From: Cristatella mucedo
Lineage: Eukaryota; Bryozoa; Phylactolaemata; Cristatellidae
Direction of reading: 5' to 3'
DNA length: 64,000 nucleotides
Assembly (NCBI GenBank): GCA_009760855.2
Contig: WPIO01000059.1
Coordinates: forward strand, 501,001 to 565,000
This document shows positions 32,132 to 41,196 of this stretch, piece by piece. Below the pieces are notes generated by a model. That model searched no databases and was not told the origin of the DNA. It worked only from the letters and a program-made list of their open reading frames with translations. Every line of letters begins with the position of its first letter. Position 1 is the stretch's first letter. Made by a program: the position numbers and the translations under genes.

Positions 32132-32590
32132 TTAAGAAAGAGATGCCTCAGCGGCTTTTTGTTTTGCGCTCTTACCATCAGTATTACTTGGTAGAACTGT
32201 GTAACATTTATCTTTAACAATTCCTGTGATATCAGGTTTAACACCAGATACTCCAGATATGACTGTAGACATTGATGGAAGTTGTGTTGCAATCCAAGTC
32301 GTATAATCAGCAATCTCACTAGGATCATCTAGAAGAGCATCAACTTTAGATCTAACTCTTTCCTCAAGACCTGATAGAACTTCAGTTTGACCTGCAGTAA
32401 TAATCTTTTGTGCTTCAGAATCTGCTTCATCAAGATAGAATTTCTTAACAGATGTATCAGTCATAACTGAAATATCAGAACTGAGTTGTTGTTCATCATA
32501 TGCTGTCATTCTTGACCTACCAAGATAATCAACGTAAGATTAAAGTGCTAATGCAGAAGTTGCTAGCATCGGATCAGTAACGGTTTCCAT
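32132..32590 (-). pseudogene. Unknown viral protein, early nonsense codon
   Basis: The frame begins METVTDPMLATSALAL at 32590, immediately after TATATAGGAA. A TAA at 32540-32542 interrupts it, and the same frame then stays open to 32132. The sequence is helical and acidic in the middle (YLDEADSEAQKIITAGQTEV, LLDDPSEIADYTTWIATQLP) and ends SAKQKAAEASLS. No known motif is visible. The preserved frame after the stop suggests a recent single-base loss. Confidence 0.5.
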
Positions 32591-32606
32591 TTCCTATATA
32601 ATAATA

Positions 32607-32917
32607 AAAAAATTACATGCATACAGATTAAAGAAAATCATTTTAGAAAACTCCTGAACAAATATTATCTAGCTTATTATTGTAATCTTGTATTTTATCA
32701 CAAATAAATAAAAAAATTACATGCATACACATTAAAGAAAATCATTTTAGAAAACTCCTGAACAAATATTATCTAGCTTATTATTGTAATCTTGTATTTT
32801 ATCACAAATAAATAAAAAAATTACATGCATACACATTAAAGAAAATCATTTTAGAAAACTCCTGAACAAATATTATCTAGCTTATTATTGTAATCTTGTA
32901 TTTTATCACAAATATCA
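32607..32917. repeat. 104-base tandem triplication
   Basis: Three near-identical units start AATTACATGCATACA at 32611, 32715 and 32819. The only difference noticed is a G/C change in the first unit. The right-hand unit contains the C-terminal codons of the small gene at 32851-33076, so the array duplicates the 3' end of that gene. Confidence 0.95.
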
Positions 32918-33076
32918 ATTTTTAATTAAATCTTCAATAGTCGAATCAGGTAACATAGAAATATAAGAAAATAGATTTGTAAGCAACATAGATCCACAAA
33001 CTTTAAATCTTTTAGAACAAACACTATATGCAATAATTTTAGCTCTTTCACAACATTGAATCCTTGCAATATCCAT
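32851..33076 (-). pseudogene. Small repeated viral gene family, member 1
   Basis: Starts MDIARIQCCERAKIIAYSVC at 33076 after ATATATAGAAA. It shares the family layout: MD-(I/V/Q)-xxRI, a basic middle, then (L)PDSTIEDL and an ICDK motif near the end. A frame change near 32918 separates the middle from the C-terminus (ICDKIQDYNNKLDNICSG), which continues to a stop at 32851. No function is known. The C-terminus is also present in the two extra 104-base units. Confidence 0.55.
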
Positions 33077-33122
33077 TTTCTATATATCATTGAAAAATAC
33101 TTTCATAAATAGAATATATCAA

Positions 33123-33318
33123 TTATTTGCCTTTATCTATTTCATCGTTTATATCACATTCTTTAATTAATTTTTTTAGAATTGAAACAGGTAGTTTAAT
33201 AGTATAATAAGTTACTTTTTTTATATCACTTACGCTAAAATACTCAAAAAGTCTAACACAAAACTCTATGTGCATATGTTCTTCCCGCGTTATTATCTAC
33301 TATTCTTGCAATATCCAT
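33123..33318 (-). pseudogene. Small repeated viral gene family, member 2
   Basis: Starts MDIARIVDNNAGRTY at 33318, with TATGTAGAAA before the ATG. The frame shifts near 33270; the second frame contains IKLPVSILKKLIKECDIND, parallel to the D-S-x-I-S-I-L-L-x-x-C-D core of the family. Strongly decayed. Family membership rests on start, motif, length and position. Confidence 0.45.
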
Positions 33319-33413
33319 TTTCTACATATAATTTAAAAATATTTACTTAATAGCTCTTTCGTTTTTCTTCAAATTCTAACCTACTACTTTGAAATATATT
33401 ATTTAATTCTTTC

Positions 33414-33945
33414 TCAATATGATAACATTTTTTCTTCTTCATCTACAAGTTTATCATATTTATCACAAATATTTAAAAGAATAGAAATGTTTGAATCATC
33501 TAACACAGAAATTTGTTTCTTAAGATCTGCACTAATTCTAGGAGTATGATGCGTAGAATGAGCACCAAATATTTTTGCAACTTTTACTGTATTTACAACA
33601 AAGAATTCTTGAAATTTTTTATCTTTTATAGAAGTATTAACTTCAGATTCTGACTCTACGAGTTTTAACATATTCTTAAACTCTTCTTCTATAGAAAGAG
33701 TATAAGTTGGCTTTATTTTTTCTAATATATTATCAAACTCTTTATTTTACCTTGTTTTTTCTACTTTCTATAAGTTCATCACAAATATCACAAACATGTA
33801 AAAGAATAGAAATTTTTGAATCATCTAATAAAGGAATTTGTGTATAAAGATTTGTATTATATCCATTATAACAACGATTACAAAACATTTTTGAAAGTCT
33901 CACAGCTTCGTCACAACAAAGAATTCTTGAAATTTGTTGATCCAT
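33414..33945 (-). pseudogene. Small repeated viral gene family, member 3 (two domain copies)
   Basis: The first domain (33945-33742) starts MDQQISRILCCDEAVRLSKM and ends in LLDDSKISILLHVCDICDEL. A frame change near 33745 leads into a charged linker and then a second copy of the domain (33671-33414) with VKVAKIFGAH and VLDDSNISILLNICDKYDKL. This looks like a two-repeat protein split by one length change. The motif (L/V)LDDS(K/N)ISILL(H/N)(V/I)CD is the clearest signature of the family. Cysteine pairs might bind zinc, but spacing is not constant. Confidence 0.55.
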
Positions 33946-33972
33946 ATTCTTCTATAAAATTTAAAAAATTGT

Positions 33973-34256
33973 TTAATACAATTGATTAATTACCACTCCT
34001 GGTTTTGTTTTTGGTGATTTAGATTTTTTATTTGCCTCTTGAAGCATCTCATTTATCTTACTACGACTCTCCATTAGTTTGTCACATGTATCACACATAT
34101 CTATAAGAATACTAATATAAGAAGTATCAATATCTGGAATAAGTTTGTCTAGTGAATGTTTAACTATACGTTGATCTTGACCTTTAAGTTTTGAAGATAG
34201 ATTTTTACTGCCATTTCTCTAGATTGTTCAAAACTTAAAATTCTTGAGACATCCAT
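33973..34256 (-). pseudogene. Small repeated viral gene family, member 4
   Basis: Starts MDVSRILSFEQSREMA at 34256 directly after TATATAGAAA. A frame change near 34205 is followed by LIPDIDTSYISILIDMCDTC, the family core, and a basic tail (ANKKSKSPKTKPG). The stop is at 33973. This is the member nearest the polymerase gene. Confidence 0.55.
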
Positions 34257-34293
34257 TTTCTATATATGAAAAGATAATTTTATTTAATTGAAA

Positions 34294-34575
34294 TTAAATA
34301 TCTTCACCTTCCGAACTGGCCAATGATTCAAGATACTCTTCGTATGCTTTAGATTCTTCCTCAGTGAGATCTCTTTTACCAAATAGAAGTTCTTCTAAAT
34401 CTTCTCCATCTTCTAATTCTGATTCAGAATCTGTTTCAATGTAAGATGATTCTTCAGAAGTATAAGACTCGGATTCAGATTCTGTTTTTATTTGATAATC
34501 AGGGTCATCAATTAAATCCTCTGAATACTCTGACTCACTATCAGAACTGGTAATGTCGATTTCTTTGGGATCCAT
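34294..34575 (-). CDS. Highly acidic viral protein (93 aa)
   Basis: Starts MDPKEIDITSSDSESEYSED at 34575. Nearly the whole protein is aspartate, glutamate and serine (SESESYTSEESSYIETDSES) with a short basic interruption (LLFGKRDLTEEES). It would be disordered and is rich in casein-kinase-2-like S-x-x-E sites. Proteins of this type often mimic DNA or bind histones or basic capsid proteins, but no specific role can be claimed. The TATA-type motif before the ATG is weaker than elsewhere (ACTATTGTAGG). Confidence 0.55.
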   Translation of the reverse strand: MDPKEIDITSSDSESEYSEDLIDDPDYQIKTESESESYTSEESSYIETDSESELEDGEDLEELLFGKRDLTEEESKAYEEYLESLASSEGEDI

Positions 34576-34599
34576 CCTACAATAGTAAAAATAATTTTG

Positions 34600-34752
34600 T
34601 TAATATATATTTAATTTCTCCATTGACTCGTATAACTCTACTTCTTCTTGTATATCAACTAGTTTTTTATCGTCTTGCTTTTTTTATTTATCTGAAAATC
34701 TAACTCTCTTTACTGGTAATGGTTTAGTATTTTCAATCTTCCTTTTCGGCAT
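34600..34752 (-). pseudogene. Small basic protein overlapping the polymerase 3' end
   Basis: ATTAGTATAG precedes an ATG at 34752 and a frame MPKRKIENTKPLPVKRVRFS. A TAA at 34684-34686 stops it, but the same frame continues for about 27 codons to 34600 (LVDIQEEVELYESMEKL). The start lies inside the last codons of the polymerase frame. The N-terminus resembles a nuclear localisation signal. Small and uncertain. Confidence 0.4.
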
Positions 34753-37700
34753 CTATACTAATATTACAAGTTTTACAGTGACCTGCTGACTCTTTTATCC
34801 TATAGTGACCGTAAGAGTAACTATGAATTCCACAGTCTAACCAATATCGTTTTGAGTCAAATGCTGATAGTGCTTTTTTAGATTGTGTTATAGTGAAAAT
34901 TTGATGGTTTCTAGATTGAAATCTTGATTGATTGCAATAAACATCAAAACCAGTTTTAAGACAACCAACATAATCAGAATGAGTCCAACACTTCTTTACT
35001 ACATCTTTCTTTGTTCCTTTTGCTTTTTTGACTGCAGATTTAACTTCTATTCCTTTATCTTTCTTTATAGCTATCTGCATTGAATAGAGTTTTGGTCTTA
35101 AGAAAACTCCCTCATCAAGTACAATTGATTTTTCAATCATATCGCCTTTCTCATCTCTAATGAAATCTTTTGTTTTTGGATCTACTGAATATTGTTCACA
35201 TATTTCATCCTTGAATTTCCCTAGACTTCCCTTATTAGCAGGTATAATCTTTTCTGCTCCTTCTACTTTCCATATATCTTGGTTCTTAGGATAACCAGAC
35301 AAATCTAGCTAATCTAAATAATTTTCAAAGACTCTACAAACATTATCAGTATTTATTTGCATTACCAAAGAATCAGTGTCAGTATAAGCAAGTTTTACTT
35401 TATCATTGTAATAATCTTGCATTGTGTTATAATAGAAATCTTGCATTATTAATTTTGAAATATCTAGAGTTGTAAAACCTAAATAAATAGGCTTATCACG
35501 ACAGATCTCTGCTTTCGTTGTTTCAATTCCAACTAAATCTCGATTAAACAATCTTCTATCTTTAAACCTTGCACTCATTACTCTTTTATCTGAGACTGCA
35601 ATATCCTTATCATATTTTAGATCAGACAATTCAATATTTACTCTTTCTCCAACATTTTCCATTGTCTTTCCAAAGAATGCATTATTTTTGAGTTTATAAT
35701 ATTCCTTTTCAAACTCGTCCTTTGCAACTTTTCTTCTTTCAATGTTATTAACTATATATCCACTCAACCATCTGCTTTGTGTGAAACTCATTACTCTATT
35801 TATCTTTGTTAATACATATCCTCTTTCAATTGCGAGTTGTGGATTTCTATAATGGATAACATATTTAACTTTTGGTTCTAGATCAACAATCAGTTTTTCC
35901 ACTTTAGTTTCACATTCATCTATTTTCTTCTTATCATCCCTAATAACGTTTTCTTTTGATACTCAAGAGTATTCTTCAACACCTACATTTCTCCTAATTG
36001 GTAGAATTGGTAGATAATCAGAGTAAGTGTCGTGTAATTCTTCTGGGCGCTGCATATCTACTTCAAAAGCATACCAGTTTCTGCATCCTCTTTTAACGAT
36101 AATATCTTCTTAGTTGCAATCCTCTTTATTTGTTTACTATCTAAAAACTTGAAATTAGAAGTTGGAAGTGGTTGTGTCAATGCTGTAGCATATAATGAAT
36201 TTGCATCAACATAAAGTAACCAACTCTTTTCCTTATCACTATCATAATTAGAAGCCATTTCATTGTTTGCTTTGACATATCTACATGATGCTTGCGTTAT
36301 TCCTTCTCTTATTGCACTTTCAAAGAAGTCAAAATGTTCAAAGTTTGTTAATAAATCTAATTTAACCTTTGAAAATCTCAAACCTGCAGACCAAGTTAAA
36401 CCTGGTGCTGTAAAAAAATTGGCAGGATCTAAACCATCAATTTTCTTTGATAAATGTCTAAAATGTTGAAATACATCTGCAAGTAGAAGGACATCCATAG
36501 TTAGATAAATATCGCTATACTTTCCTAATGTATCTTCAGTGCTTGGATCTATTTTTTCATCAATGCCCAAACTTTCTTAACTCGATCATAATCTTTTTCA
36601 TCTATGTTTGTATCATTTAATGTGCTATAAAAACTTTTAATTGGGGGTAGTGACTTTTCCTCTAATCTTGAAAATGAGTCTATATACTCATAGGGTAATA
36701 TACCGTTTTCTTTTAATAGATTGAATTCATTATCATCCAACATTGAAAAGTATTTTCTTGTTTGTTCTAATGGTTTTCCTGATTTAACAACGTTATTTAC
36801 AAGATCTACTAGACCTTTTTGCAACATTTGTAAAGAGTCTTTAAAAGTAAGTGAACCAATTTCAATGTTTATATATTTCTCCATGTTATTGGCAATGACT
36901 TTTTTTTATCTAGTTTTAAATCTCGAAACTCTTGTACTAATAAATGTGAATCGTAACCTTGTAAGTTGTGAGTAAATACTGGAAGTTGGAACTCCCTCCC
37001 GACCTGCATCAGAACATCCCCTGACCTGACCACATTTAAAAGAAACTTAAAAACATACCTATTTAGGACAGCATTTAGTGGGTCCTTGTGATTCGTCCTC
37101 GATGTGCTTGTGCGTGCTGACACTGTTCATGCTGCCACTAACCACATTTGCATGCTGACCCAGTGCATGTAACCCCTAACCATGTTATTCATTTTGTTTG
37201 TTTTTCAAGCATGATTTTACTTACTATTCTATTGCGTATCACTTTGCAGCAAATGTAAAGCGCCTAGAAAGAGATTAAGTTCTCTGAGGGCGCTTTATCA
37301 AGTGCAATATTATTATTATTATTAAGTTTAAACTTCTTAGGATTAATGCTGAGATTTAAGTTGCAAGCATTATGTGCAGCACCCCTATAATTTCCTGTTA
37401 AATGAAAATGATCTAAAACTTTATCTCCATCTAAATCTAAATCGCAAATATGACAAACAGTTGCTTTCTCAAAATCTTGTTTGTCTTCTTCCTTAAAATT
37501 ACTATAATCAAACTTTTCATATTTATCAAGAATAGGTTTCATTTCATTTTTTATTTTCTCAACTTCTTCTAACAAACTTTTTAATAGATCTCTAACATTA
37601 TTTGAACCATTGAATAATTCAAATGTTCTTTGTTTTCCTTCATAATCAATAATAGTATAAGCAGATGAATAAGCAATGTGCTTTTGAAAGTGCCCTGTGG

Positions 37701-39072
37701 AGTAGTAGGATCTTCTTTAGCTGTTTTTCTAACGCTTGTAACTAAACATTCAAAGTCTGCATAAGCAACATAAGGACACCATAAGGTTTTAACGTAATCT
37801 CTAAAATAACATTTATCTCCTTTTTTACTATCTGCACTTGGTATCCTTGTCCTAGATTTACCATCATTTCCACGTTTGCATGCATCAACATGTGATTCTA
37901 GTTTTTCTTTAGAGTAAAATCTACACAAACATCTTTTACAAGTAAGCCGTGTTCCATATCCTTTGCTACTTCTACACAAACCATTGAAGTTTTTAATAAT
38001 TACATAATGAAAGTTGCTTTTGTTTGGAGTGCTATACAAAAGAAGATCTAAATGCCTATTTTTCTCTTCATCAACTACTATAAGAGGAGTTGGAATTTTA
38101 TTATCATATTCGTAAACATTAATAGTTATGTTAAATAATTCAGCTAAATGAGGAATATCAACAACATTTAATACGTTTGAAGGATAATTCTCCTTAACGT
38201 TGAACAACTCTTCTATTCTTTTTAGATGTTGTGAATATTTCTCATGTAATATTTGCTTTAAATCGGCAATAGACTCTGGATGATTATCTCTCCAGTGGAG
38301 AAACCTTAACACACACCATAAAGCACAAAGATTATCTGATTCTTTTTTTTATATTAATTGTTGATCTCTTCTTTTCTAATCCTTCTGGCATTGGTAAGTA
38401 ACTACCGCCGAATTTGTGTCGAAAATATGAAAACTTTGCATAAATAGCATTAACTCAAACTATAATCCAATTAGAACCTCTTTCTAACCATTCCTCTACT
38501 TTCTTTTTAAAAGCTGCAAATTGTGTTCTAATTATTCTATCAATATCTGAAACTCTATTTATTTTTGAATTAGTTATTCCTGCAAATGGTTGGTAATTAT
38601 AAGCACCACTTTCTGTAGCTAAAATAGGTGAAATAACAAGGGTCATTTTTAAGTCACTCTTGTTTTTAAGCAATTCTTTAATAACTAATTTAAGTTCTGC
38701 TCCAATCTTATCATATATTACGTCAAAATCAATTACGTTTTTATTTAGTCCAATATATTCATAATCTAAGAATTTACCATCAGAAGATTTTCCTAAAAAC
38801 CAACCTGTTTCCTGTATCTTCATTAGCCTCCTGGACACTTTATCGAAAGACCATCTACTTTTGGGCTTAGTGGTTTTCTTAGCAATAGGATTATCTAGTT
38901 TTATAGTTGTTGGTGAACGTAGAGTTGCAATCAATGCATCTACGCTGTCTTTTGAGAAAGGATATTTTGGAAGAAGACCTGAACGTTTTCTTACCTCTTC
39001 TCTAATACGTTTTGCATGTTCGCTAAATTTTTCACCCTCCCGTCGCATAAAGTTATCAATGTTTTGAGACAC
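34733..39072 (-). pseudogene. Protein-primed family B DNA polymerase with HNH domain
   Basis: Open pieces follow one another down the minus strand in the order expected for Polinton/adintovirus polymerases. They are an N-terminal domain (38455-39072), a C2H2-like finger (TCKRCLCRFYSKEKLESHVD, ~37915), Exo I YADFEC (~37753), an endonuclease VII-like HNH (VCHICD, then LDHFHLTGNYRGAAHNACN, ~37370-37455), Exo II HNLQGYDSHL (~36950), Exo III YLTMDVLLLADV (~36490), Pol A YVDANSLYATAL (~36200), Pol B KLKNNAFFGKTMENV (~35670), Pol C YTDTDS (~35380) and a thumb region ending at 34733. Lesions are a GTG in place of ATG at 39070-39072, TGA at 38455-38457 and 35963-35965, TAG at 35309-35311, several frameshifts and a LINE-B insertion at 36988. 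It would replicate the viral genome from a protein primer. Confidence 0.85.
36988..37323 (+). mobile_element. LINE-B 3' end inserted in the polymerase gene
   Basis: A 5'-truncated LINE-B tail of about 336 bases begins GGAACTCCCTCCCGACC and ends AAGTGCAATATTATTATT. It matches copies at 46790-47110 and 56685-57012. The flanks carry a five-base target-site duplication AAGTT (36983-36987 and 37324-37328). Removing the insert brings HNH-side and Exo II-side codons of the polymerase back together. The insertion shows the virus has resided in this host genome while LINE-B was active. Confidence 0.9.
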
Positions 39073-39167
39073 GTATATAAAGATAGATAAAACTCATTTA
39101 ATTAAATATTTAATTAATTGCAATTATTTTTACTCTTTTATAGACACCTCAACCTAAACAACTCTTA

Positions 39168-39342
39168 GTAGATATAAAATGAAGGGTATGGAGAAAAGGG
39201 TCTCGAGGATGGCGGCAGCCATTAAACAAATCGGACGAAGATAACAATCGAACGAAGTGAGATTATCATATGGGGACGATTTGTTTAATTGATGACGTCA
39301 TCGATCGAGCCCTAGGCTACATGCCATTCATTTTATATCTAC
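39168..39342. mobile_element. MITE-like inverted-repeat element with TA duplication
   Basis: The ends GTAGATATAAAATGAA and TTCATTTTATATCTAC are perfect inverted repeats, flanked on both sides by TA (39166-39167 and 39343-39344). A second, inner inverted repeat pairs ATTAAACAAATCG with CGATTTGTTTAAT. Length is about 175 bases with no coding frame. TA target duplication is typical of Tc1/mariner-related MITEs. It sits exactly at the boundary between viral and GC-rich host repeat sequence. Confidence 0.65.
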
Positions 39343-39344
39343 TA

Positions 39345-40300
39345 GCCCGGCAGCTGTGAAGCAGCTAGCGAACTGCTGACGAGCGTCGGGCGGCAGGCGG
39401 CGGAGAGCGGCGACGAAGTAGGGAGCGCCGTAGACGGCTCGGTTCTCGGCGGGCAAATCGAGGAACAGAGGCGGCAGGCCGAGCTTCTGCATCAGCTCGT
39501 CGATCTCGGCGGCTCTCGGCTCGTCGGCGGTCGGCAGAGCGGCCTTGACCTCGCCGGCCACGACCTTGAGACGCAGATCGACTTAGAGAGCTTGATCCGA
39601 GAGTGGTCGAACGGCGTCGTCGCCGCCTTCACCGGAAGCTTCGATGTTGGTCTCTTGGCAGCAGCTGCTTCTGGCTGCTGGGTCTGCATCTGGCAGCTGC
39701 AGCTGCTGTAGGATGACTTTTCTCAGCTGCGCTCGTCGGCCGACACATTCGGATGACCAAAAAAGTCTGGAGAACGAGGACAACTCGCACGATGAATCGT
39801 GCCCGCTCGAGCGCCCCCCCCCCCCCCCCAGAAGGACGGCCGAGAAAATCAAGCCAGCCAATAGCAATGAAGCGAACCACTAACTATTTGATGCCCGGGA
39901 CGGACCGGAATCAACCATCTGCGAAAATCACAACGTGGAATCCATATCAATAATGGATAACGCGTCGGGCGGCACTGCTGGGAATAAAAGCGTAAGCAGC
40001 CAGCACCATATAGTCAACACCTTTAGAAACACAGCATAGTCAAAATCTGTAATGGGGGCAGATTGAACCTTGACCTCATCCGGAAAGATTAACCAATTAA
40101 AGAAGAGGTAACAGGAAGCACCCGTCCGGAGGCCTGCTGCTCGGCGAACTACCACGGCTGCAGCTCACCTGCCAGCCGCCCTAGCTCTACCGATGGGCTG
40201 CAAGAGCACCTGCTAAGCGCGGCAAATTCGGGGTGCAAGGTTCGTGAGTCGTAAACCGTAATAAGGGGGCAGCCCGGTCTTGGCCGGGGTTGATCGATGT
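39345..40300 (-). repeat. Composite repeat with truncated GC-rich ORF
   Basis: The segment starts inside the GC-rich ORF family (equivalent to about 13365 in the distal duplicate) and runs through its 5' part (LPPDARQQFASC, DELMQKLGLPPLFLDLPAE, frame broken near 39560-39580). It then continues into the shared upstream flank with TTGGCTGGCTTG and AATCACAACGTGGAATCC. The C-terminal part of the ORF is absent, replaced by the MITE and virus. Poly-C at 39811-39830. Confidence 0.7.
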
Positions 40301-40334
40301 TTAAGCTCGGTCCGTCAGGTTCAGCGACAGCCCT

Positions 40335-40665
40335 CAGCAAGCTACCAGTCAAGCAACGCATCGACGTCAAAGTTTTTTCGCTCACATTTTAGGTCACTTC
40401 GTTCTTTGGCTCCAGCCTATCTCTCAGATCTACTCCCCCAACAGGCCAAGCATCGTACCACCAGCTTTTCGGAAGCTAACAATTTACCACTAGCTCGTAC
40501 AAACCTCAAATCCTTTGGAGACCATGCATTTAGTTCGTATGCTCCCAAAGACTGGCAGTCACTCCCGATTTACGTGACATCCCCGGACTTAATCACAGTT
40601 AAAAAGAACTTTCAGTCAGTGTTGGCGATGCTCGCCCTAGCAGATGGGCAAAAAAGCTAACCACT
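40335..40665 (+). mobile_element. LINE-B fragment, RT C-terminal region
   Basis: The plus frame gives LRSLAPAYLSDLL, KHRTTSFSEANNLPLART and LKSFGDHAFSSYAPKDW, the conserved C-terminal LINE block. It is truncated at both ends and lacks the ATT tail. Confidence 0.7.
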
Positions 40666-41024
40666 AGCTTCGACACCTTTGATCTTTTGGGTCAGCTGGT
40701 CACCACACCTCGCCACCAGCCTCGTCCGGCAGGGACTTTCACCCCACGACAGCGAGCCCATATGTCAACGTTTGCATTCTCCGGTATTAGGATTGCCCAA
40801 CATGGCCACTGGCCTCCATGTGGCTTCCCACCCATCATAATAATAAAATAACAATGAATAATAAAATAATTTTAAAGATAAAATAATAGGCGCATCGTTC
40901 TCACGATCTTCTGTCGTGTGCGACTGCTCGCATCAGAGCAAACTTGTGTGAGCAGTCGCAAGCACCTGCTTGGCTGATCGAGCGAAGCGATCGCTCTCAG
41001 TGGCTCTGGACCAAAATAAAATAC

Positions 41025-41195
41025 TAGCTGATTAAACAGCCTCTTTTTGTATAGCGACAGAAGAGCCTTTACGGCTATCACCACCGCTTGCAGTGGCGAT
41101 AAAGGATCTCCCACCGCAGGAATCGAATCCACGACATCGGTACCGATGTCGTGAAAGCAACCGCCTTACCTAGTGTGCCATCACGGCTCACCTAG
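41025..41195 (-). mobile_element. SINE-1, best preserved copy
   Basis: On the minus strand it starts GGTGAGCCGTGATGGCACAC (A-box TGGCACACTAG), contains a perfect palindrome ACGACATCGGTACCGATGTCGT, and then the B-box GGATTCGATTCC. The body ends with CTGTTTAATCAGCTAG. No repeats of the flanks were checked beyond a few bases. Confidence 0.8.
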
Positions 41196-41196
41196 G

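Larger units (their letters stand above)
18912..39165. mobile_element. Endogenous Polinton/adintovirus-like dsDNA virus element
   Basis: An AT-rich block of about 20 kb with dense, compact genes on both strands and no introns, unlike its GC-richer surroundings. Hallmarks of the Polinton/adintovirus group are present: protein-primed PolB, adenain-type protease, FtsK/HerA-type packaging ATPase, jelly-roll capsid proteins and a phospholipase A2-like virion protein. No retroviral-type integrase and no long terminal inverted repeats were found. The left edge cuts a fibre-like gene, so the element is truncated there. It is inactivated by stops, frameshifts, altered start codons and a LINE-B insertion. 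Confidence 0.85.

Noticed and set aside
24900..38460. Recoding of TGA as a sense codon in the viral element
   Set aside because: Four of eight in-frame stops are TGA, but TAA and TAG also interrupt conserved frames, tryptophan in the intact capsid gene uses TGG, and one TGA falls in the Walker A loop where tryptophan is implausible.
18912..39165. Bacterial or free viral contamination of the assembly
   Set aside because: The LINE-B insertion with a target duplication inside the polymerase gene, and host repeats on both sides, place the block in the host genome.
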